Shown piece by piece: positions 31,567 through 35,733 of a stretch of 35,733 nt of DNA. The stretch lies in the NCBI GenBank assembly GCA_903873945.1, contig CAIQQM010000170.1:1-35733 (forward strand). Direction: 5' to 3'. The translations under genes and the position numbers were made by a program. Every line of letters starts with the position of its first letter. Position 1 is the first letter of the stretch. Source of the DNA: an uncultured Verrucomicrobiota bacterium (lineage in GTDB: Bacteria > Verrucomicrobiota > Verrucomicrobiia > Limisphaerales > UBA8199). The notes beneath the pieces are model-generated. The model made no database searches and had not been told where the DNA came from. It saw only the letters and a list, made by a program, of their open reading frames with translations.

Positions 31567-32031
31567 TCAAAGCTGCAGAAACTCCGGCCGGACGCTCTTT
31601 TCGCCGCAGTGCAGAATTGCCACCGTCCGTGCGAGGCCAAAACGCGGTTTGCCGGCATAGCCCGGGTTGAAAAAAAGCGTCCCGCCGATGATTTCATGAA
31701 AGGGCTTGTGCGTGTGACCGAACACAACCACGTCCGGGCGCTCGCGAGCGATGCGGGATTTGATTTGGTCGCCCGGAGCATGCGGGTTAACGATGTGGTG
31801 CAGATGGAATTTTCGGCCCGCCAACTCGATGACTTCGGCTTGCCTGTAGCGCAGGCCCGGATCATCCGTGTTGCCGCAAACGGCCGTGACGGGCGCGATT
31901 TGTTCCAACTGCAGCAGCAGCCAGGGCAACCCGATGTCGCCTCCGTGCAAAACATGCTTCACCCCGGCAAACAGCTTCGGGATTTGCGGGTCGAAAAAAT
32001 TGTGCGTGTCGGAAATGACACCGATTTTCAT
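31567..32031 (-). CDS. YfcE/MJ0936-type metallophosphodiesterase
   Basis: A 154-residue calcineurin-like phosphoesterase, the usual size for YfcE-type enzymes that cleave simple phosphodiesters using two metal ions. Metal ligands are visible: 'IGVISDTHN' (Asp8, His10), 'VLHGGDIG', 'AVCGNTDDP' (GN[HD]-type motif with Asp in place of His), 'HHIVNPHAPG' and 'VVFGHTHKPF' (GHTH), followed by 'FFNPGYAGKPRFG'. It is cytosolic. It is convergent with the GDYXXLXY gene and separated from the next minus-strand gene by ~105 bp in which I see nothing. Physiological substrate unknown. Confidence 0.94.
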   Translation of the reverse strand: MKIGVISDTHNFFDPQIPKLFAGVKHVLHGGDIGLPWLLLQLEQIAPVTAVCGNTDDPGLRYRQAEVIELAGRKFHLHHIVNPHAPGDQIKSRIARERPDVVVFGHTHKPFHEIIGGTLFFNPGYAGKPRFGLARTVAILHCGEKSVRPEFLQL

Positions 32032-32136
32032 ATCATGAACGGTTTGGCGTCGGAGATTGATGCACTGTGAGCCGATGCGTGGTGGGAGGGGTGTCTGCTG
32101 CTGTGATCGCCGCGGTTTATCTCCTGATTCCCATCC

Positions 32137-32772
32137 TTACGCCTGGCTTTCCCCCGGAGCTTCTTCTGGTTCTTCGGCCGGTTTTTCCGCCGGCTCTTTT
32201 TCTTTTGCCGATTCGGCGGCTTCGCTGAGCTTCATGGCGCCCGCAAACAATCCGGTGAACAAACCGCCGCTCAGGAGTGTGTTGCGGAAGAACTCAAGGG
32301 TCGTCGGGTAACCGCTCGTGCCCTTTGTCAATGCGATAAGCCAGCCCGCCAGGTCCTTCGCGTATTCCGGGTTGTTGAACGGGTTGAACAGCCAGGCGGC
32401 GGTGTTGGTAACCACATAGAACAGAATGGCGCCAAGAATGCCCCCCGAAAGCAGCCGCAAAAACGAACTGCGCGGATTGAACCGGGTTCCGAACCAAAGG
32501 ATTCCCGCGAAAGCGGCGTAATTGATCAATTGCGCGGCCTTAAAGGCGTTGATGTGCAGGAAGAACAGGTAATAAAGGTTGAGGGCGATGTCGGTGAACA
32601 CCAGGGTTCCCAGAGGCAGCCACCATTTAATCCGGCGTGGAAAGAAGGCCCCGGCACAAAATGCCAGCGCATAAAACGCGCTGAAGTTGGGCGGGAACAA
32701 TCCCGGCCAGCGCGACAAAGCCGCTACTGCCATGAATACGTACGGCAGACAATTGCTCCACTTTCCTTTCAC
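32137..32772 (-). CDS. small multi-helix membrane protein (DUF6580-like)
   Basis: A 211-residue integral membrane protein with about five hydrophobic segments: 'YVFMAVAALSRWPGLFPPNF', 'AFYALAFCAGAFFP', 'WLPLGTLVFTDIALNLYYLF', 'LINYAAFAGILWFGTRF' and 'LLSGGILGAILFYVVTNTAA'. 'NFSAFYALAFCAGAFFPRR' and 'FYVVTNTAAW' resemble the DUF6580 group of putative transport proteins related to the substrate-binding components of ECF transporters; this is from memory of the family pattern. The C-terminal tail is Glu/Ala/Pro-rich ('EKEPAEKPAEEPEEAPGE'). Substrate not predictable. If it is an S-component, it would need an energising module encoded elsewhere. The neighbours give no pathway hint. Confidence 0.75.
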   Translation of the reverse strand: MKGKWSNCLPYVFMAVAALSRWPGLFPPNFSAFYALAFCAGAFFPRRIKWWLPLGTLVFTDIALNLYYLFFLHINAFKAAQLINYAAFAGILWFGTRFNPRSSFLRLLSGGILGAILFYVVTNTAAWLFNPFNNPEYAKDLAGWLIALTKGTSGYPTTLEFFRNTLLSGGLFTGLFAGAMKLSEAAESAKEKEPAEKPAEEPEEAPGESQA

Positions 32773-32834
32773 CGGGACAAGCTTACATCCGCGTCCGCCC
32801 TAAACAAGTCGCTTTGCTGGATTGTCCAGTCGCA

Positions 32835-33995
32835 TCACAGGGCGGATGCCAGAACTTCCGCCAGTTCTTCGCGGGTCAAGGTCAGCGGATTTGTTTTCAT
32901 GCTGCTGGTCCGGACCGCTTTGTCGACCAGCTCGGGGATGTGCTGAGGCGCGACTCCGTAGTCGACCAGGCGCGGGATTTTCAAGTCCCGCGCCAGTTCG
33001 CGGAGCCAGGCAATCCCGTCCTCCGCCTTCGCGTTGGAAACGTCCAGGAGCAGGCAGGCGACTCGGTCATAACGACGGAGAACCTCGCCGGCCGGTTCCC
33101 GGAGGCGCAATGCCCGCAGATTAGCCTCCATCCCTTGAGGCAGGAGAGCGGCGCAGATCCCCCCATGGGGTGCGGAAAACATGCCGCCAATCGGTCCCGA
33201 AAACGCGTGCACAACACCCAGCCCCGCATTCGCCAACGCCAGTCCGCCGAACAGGCTCGCGAGCGCCATATCCTCGCGTGCAGCGGCGTTGCAGCCGTTT
33301 GAAAAAACCGGGCGCAACGACTGGGCGGCGCGGCGGATGCCTTCCACGCACAACGCATCCACCATGGGATTGGCGCGCGAGCAAACAAACGGCTCAATGA
33401 GTTGCGTTAGCGCGTCCATGCCGGTGCTGGCGGTGGCGGCGGGCGGCAAATCGTAAGTCAGTTCCGGGTCAACGAGCGCAATCTTTGGCAGCAGGAGCGG
33501 ACTGCGCAGACTCACTTTGAGCCGATGGGCGGGAGAGCCGAGCACTGCGTTCCTGGTGACTTCCGAACCTGTCCCGGCGGTGGTCGGAATTGCAATAAAC
33601 GGCGCGGAAGGCTCGGTCAACGGTTGCCCGCAGCCAATAATCTCGAGGTAATCAAACAAATCGCCCTTGTTGGCCAGCATCGCCGCAATCGCTTTGCCCG
33701 CATCCAACGCGCTGCCACCTCCAATGCTGATTACGAGTTCAGAGTTCTGTTGTCTCGCCAGTGCAACGCCTTGGCGGACTGTTTCCACTTCCGGTTCGCC
33801 CGGGACAGAAAAAATGGCGGTGGCCATCCCTTGCTCTTGCAACGTGGCCAGCAACCGTTCGACCCGGCGCGTGTGTTGGCCGGTCACAACCAGGGCGCGT
33901 CGGCCAAATTTCGCGGCTACCGGGCCGATTTCCCGCAATGTGCCGGGTCCGAAGATAATCCGCGTCGCGGTGGCAAACTCGAATCGTGTCGTCAT
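32835..33995 (-). CDS. iron-containing (type III) alcohol dehydrogenase
   Basis: A 386-residue NAD(P)-dependent dehydrogenase from ATG 33995 (MTTRFEF), chosen because it leaves 10 bases after the upstream stop instead of overlapping it. Cofactor motif: 'LVISIGGGSALDAGKAIAAM'. Conserved 'IPTTAGTGSEVTRNAVL' and the metal-site region 'GMDALTQLIEPFVCSRANP', 'GLGVVHAFSGPIGG' and 'SAPHGGICAALLP'. Asp in DAL and His in VVH and PHGG are kept as ligands. The position that is His in FucO-type enzymes ('DALTHAIE') is Gln here ('DALTQLIE'), which may change metal preference; similar Gln-bearing subgroups are known to me, so this is not necessarily a defect. Paired with a small ABM-domain protein. Substrate unknown. 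Confidence 0.94.
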   Translation of the reverse strand: MTTRFEFATATRIIFGPGTLREIGPVAAKFGRRALVVTGQHTRRVERLLATLQEQGMATAIFSVPGEPEVETVRQGVALARQQNSELVISIGGGSALDAGKAIAAMLANKGDLFDYLEIIGCGQPLTEPSAPFIAIPTTAGTGSEVTRNAVLGSPAHRLKVSLRSPLLLPKIALVDPELTYDLPPAATASTGMDALTQLIEPFVCSRANPMVDALCVEGIRRAAQSLRPVFSNGCNAAAREDMALASLFGGLALANAGLGVVHAFSGPIGGMFSAPHGGICAALLPQGMEANLRALRLREPAGEVLRRYDRVACLLLDVSNAKAEDGIAWLRELARDLKIPRLVDYGVAPQHIPELVDKAVRTSSMKTNPLTLTREELAEVLASAL

Positions 33996-34005
33996 CGAAA
34001 CTACG

Positions 34006-34311
34006 TCACCAGTCCTGGTCATCCGGAAAAACATTCACAAACTTCACGCTGGCGCGCGGCTCAGCCATCATGGGCGCGACGGCGTCCCGCCAGGCCTGGT
34101 AATGCCTCGTTTCTTTGTGCGCCGCGGGCGCCTCCGGCGTGCGATAGGCTTCCACCAGCACGAAGCGAGTTGGGTCGTCCTGCTGCTGGACGGCATCGAA
34201 CTTTGCGATGCCCGGTTCTTTCAAGCTTTCCCGCGCATTGGCAATGGTGACTCGCTTGAAGGTTTCAACGCATTCCGGCTTTACGCGCACATGAACGTGA
34301 ACAATGAGCAT
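34006..34311 (-). CDS. ABM-domain protein (putative quinol monooxygenase / LsrG-like)
   Basis: A 101-residue protein of the antibiotic-biosynthesis-monooxygenase fold, a dimeric ferredoxin-like barrel. Typical elements are '[20 protein letters not shown]', '[20 protein letters not shown]', '[20 protein letters not shown]', '[13 protein letters not shown]' and the His/Trp pair near the active site. The family includes YgiN quinol monooxygenase and LsrG, the isomerase of phospho-AI-2. The alcohol dehydrogenase starts 10 bases later, so they form a two-gene operon and may act on the same small molecule. msrB lies 75 bp upstream on the same strand. Confidence 0.92.
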   Translation of the reverse strand: MLIVHVHVRVKPECVETFKRVTIANARESLKEPGIAKFDAVQQQDDPTRFVLVEAYRTPEAPAAHKETRHYQAWRDAVAPMMAEPRASVKFVNVFPDDQDW

Positions 34312-34386
34312 GGGTTCCCTTTATTTTTGCCATCCGGAGTTCCACCTCTAACGTGTTTCGGCAGAAAAAGCAAAGCCTTCCAAGGG

Positions 34387-35016
34387 CTACTTCTGCCCCG
34401 TGGCCGGCGCCGCTTTGCCGGTCGGTTGGTACAAGCCGGCCTTAATAAAAGGTTCAAGGTAGGCGCCGTAACCGGCTTTCTCCATTTCTCCGACCGGGAC
34501 GAAGCGCAGGGAGGCTGAGTTGATGCAATAGCGCAGGCCCGTTGGCCGCGGTCCGTCATTAAACACATGGCCAAGATGGGAGTCGGCGGCTTTGGACCTG
34601 ACCTCGATCCGCTCCATGCCATGCGAACTGTCTGTGCGCTCGACAATCCCGGTGCTCACAAGCGGACGTGTGAAACTTGGCCAGCCGCACCCGGAATCAA
34701 ACTTGTTCAGGGAGCTGAAAAGGGGTTCCCCCGAAACAATGTCCACGTAAATGCCCGGTTTTTTGTTGTCATAGAAACTGTTGTGAAATGCGGGCTCAGT
34801 GGCGGCGTGTTGCGTCACTTCATACTCCATCGGCGTCAGTTTCTTTTTTAGTTGCTCAGGGGGTGGTTTTTGGAATTTGTCCATGGCAGAATTGGTGGAG
34901 GCTTGCCGGACGGTCGCGGGATTTGATGAGATGATCTGTGATTGGGCCGGTGAGCAGATGCTCGCCGTGAGCAATGCCTGAACCGTCACTCCCGTCAGCC
35001 AGCCCGTTGATTTCAT
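34387..35016 (-). CDS. msrB: exported peptide-methionine (R)-S-oxide reductase
   Basis: About 209 residues from ATG 35016 (MKSTGWLTG); the ORF-track GTG is 24 bases earlier. The N-terminus is a signal peptide ('[20 protein letters not shown]'), giving a periplasmic enzyme. MsrB motifs: '[15 protein letters not shown]', '[20 protein letters not shown]' and the catalytic '[15 protein letters not shown]' (Cys164 by this start). It lacks the CxxC zinc pairs found in many MsrB proteins and resembles the MsrB domain of Neisseria PilB with Cys in 'SGCGWPSF'. It reduces Met-R-sulfoxide in oxidised exported proteins. It stands alone, without the MsrA or thioredoxin-like domains seen in PilB. Divergent from the radical SAM gene. 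Confidence 0.95.
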   Translation of the reverse strand: MKSTGWLTGVTVQALLTASICSPAQSQIISSNPATVRQASTNSAMDKFQKPPPEQLKKKLTPMEYEVTQHAATEPAFHNSFYDNKKPGIYVDIVSGEPLFSSLNKFDSGCGWPSFTRPLVSTGIVERTDSSHGMERIEVRSKAADSHLGHVFNDGPRPTGLRYCINSASLRFVPVGEMEKAGYGAYLEPFIKAGLYQPTGKAAPATGQK

Positions 35017-35040
35017 TTGGCCCATGGAAAAGGATAGCAC

Positions 35041-35172
35041 AAGTGAGGTAAATTCCCCAAAGCCCCCCGTGTTCCCTGCGGTCCTTCAAACCGTCCCGCC
35101 CAGTGAAAACCGGTTCTGAAAAGCCTTGCCCGTTCCCGAAGCAGGGCCCATAGTGGGTGCGAGGCTTGGGTC
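35041..35172. promoter_or_regulatory. divergent promoter region, msrB / radical SAM
   Basis: About 130 bp between two genes transcribed apart; both promoters should be here. No strong -35/-10 pair or palindrome stands out. GAGG lies about 8 bases before the radical SAM GTG start. Confidence 0.3.
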
Positions 35173-35733
35173 GTGAAAGTACTCTTCATTTATTCTCTGC
35201 GCGATGGGTTGACGAGCAGGCATCCGCTTGCATCGCTGGGAGATATTCATATTGGCATCTCCTATATTTCTGCCCATTTGAAATCCCGCGGGCACACGAC
35301 GCGCCTGACCGTGCTCAGCAGCGAAATGCCTTCGCGGAGCCTCGCCCTCGTCGAGTCTGTGGTCGCCGAGTTCGACCCCGAATTGGTAGCCTTCACGGCC
35401 GTATCCACGCAGTACCCGTTCATCAGCCAGGTCGCGCGGCGCCTGAAGCAGAAATGGCCAAAAAAATTCCTCCTTTTGGGCGGGATTCATGCCTCGGTTC
35501 GACCGCAGGAAGTGATTCGGGATGCTTTCGACGCGGTTTGTATCGGCGAGGGGGAATTACCCACTGCCGAATTGCTCGATCGCCTGCAGGCCGGCCAGGC
35601 CCCGCGCGGAATTCCGAATCTATGGTTCAAATTCGGTGATGGTTCGGTGGAGCAAAATCCCACGCGCCCTTTCGTATCGACGCTGGAGCAATTTCCGTTG
35701 CCAGACCGGGAAATGTGGCACGACTGGGTGAAC
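35173..35733 (+). CDS. B12-binding domain radical SAM protein, N-terminal part (runs off the right edge)
   Basis: Not in the ORF track because it has no stop in the window; read by hand from GTG 35173 with GAGG upstream. The 187 visible codons form a cobalamin-binding Rossmann-like domain: 'VLFIYSLRDGLTSRHPLASL' then 'GDIHIGISYISAHLKSRGHT', 'VVAEFDPELVAFTAVSTQYP', 'FLLLGGIHASVRPQEVIRDA' and 'AVCIGEGELPTAELLDRLQ'. It then continues with 'GIPNLWFKFGDGSV' and 'FPLPDREMWH', the linker before the radical SAM CxxxCxxC core, which must lie just beyond the edge. The B12-binding plus 'IPNLWFK' pattern is characteristic of this superfamily (BchE/P-methyltransferase type). Product unknown. Confidence 0.9.
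   Translation, partial: MKVLFIYSLRDGLTSRHPLASLGDIHIGISYISAHLKSRGHTTRLTVLSSEMPSRSLALVESVVAEFDPELVAFTAVSTQYPFISQVARRLKQKWPKKFLLLGGIHASVRPQEVIRDAFDAVCIGEGELPTAELLDRLQAGQAPRGIPNLWFKFGDGSVEQNPTRPFVSTLEQFPLPDREMWHDWVN

Overview
The window looks like a chromosome segment from a Verrucomicrobiota bacterium, probably near Pedosphaera/Limisphaerales. That placement rests on protein style: giant secreted proteins rich in Thr/Asn/Ser, a C-terminal '...FYRV..LP' module, an autotransporter-associated beta-strand protein, verrucomicrobial-style tyrosine integrase sequence and many dispersed intergenic repeats. GC looks to be in the high 50s by eye; it was not computed, and no database search was run.

Left edge (1-3272). 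The sugar-phosphate genes pgi (partial) and pgm lie on the minus strand. Upstream of pgm is a decapitated AI-2E-type transporter whose stop codon overlaps the pgm start. A tRNA-Leu(CAG) and a frameshifted integrase pseudogene follow. A repeat-filled gap (3273-3667) separates this from the main locus.

Centre (3668-26634, all minus strand). This is a type IV pilus/type II secretion-like locus. In transcription order it encodes a beta-strand repeat protein, PilV/GspI-like and PilW/GspJ-like prepilins, a large PilX-like prepilin, an exported hypothetical protein, PilM, PilN, PilO, PilP, then a three-enzyme amino-sugar/glycosyltransferase cassette, a PilQ/GspD secretin, a ~1,600-residue NHL/FN3/cohesin-dockerin-like surface protein, a C10 (streptopain-type) protease with an NHL propeller, and a receiver-domain protein. 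Many neighbours overlap by 4 bp (ATGA/GTGA), so they are probably translationally coupled. No PilB/PilT ATPase, PilC platform protein or prepilin peptidase is present, so the machine must be completed from elsewhere. The simplest reading is an assembly/secretion apparatus encoded beside candidate surface or secreted clients, three of which share a C-terminal module. The amino-sugar cassette sits between pilP and the secretin and is flanked by directly repeated ~49-bp sequences, which suggests it was inserted. It may supply a sugar for pilin or surface glycosylation.

Right side (26923-35733). A second receiver closely resembles the one at 3668. It is followed by a LysR regulator, a long repeat-rich intergenic stretch with possible regulatory DNA, a DUF2157 membrane protein split by an in-frame TGA, a GDYXXLXY protein, a YfcE-like phosphodiesterase, a small membrane protein, an iron-type alcohol dehydrogenase paired with an ABM-domain protein, an exported MsrB, and the start of a B12-binding radical SAM protein.

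I did not find a clearly unprecedented system. The strongest candidates for novelty are the secretion locus with its candidate cargo, the repeat-flanked glycosylation cassette, and the paired receivers with an unusual insertion.
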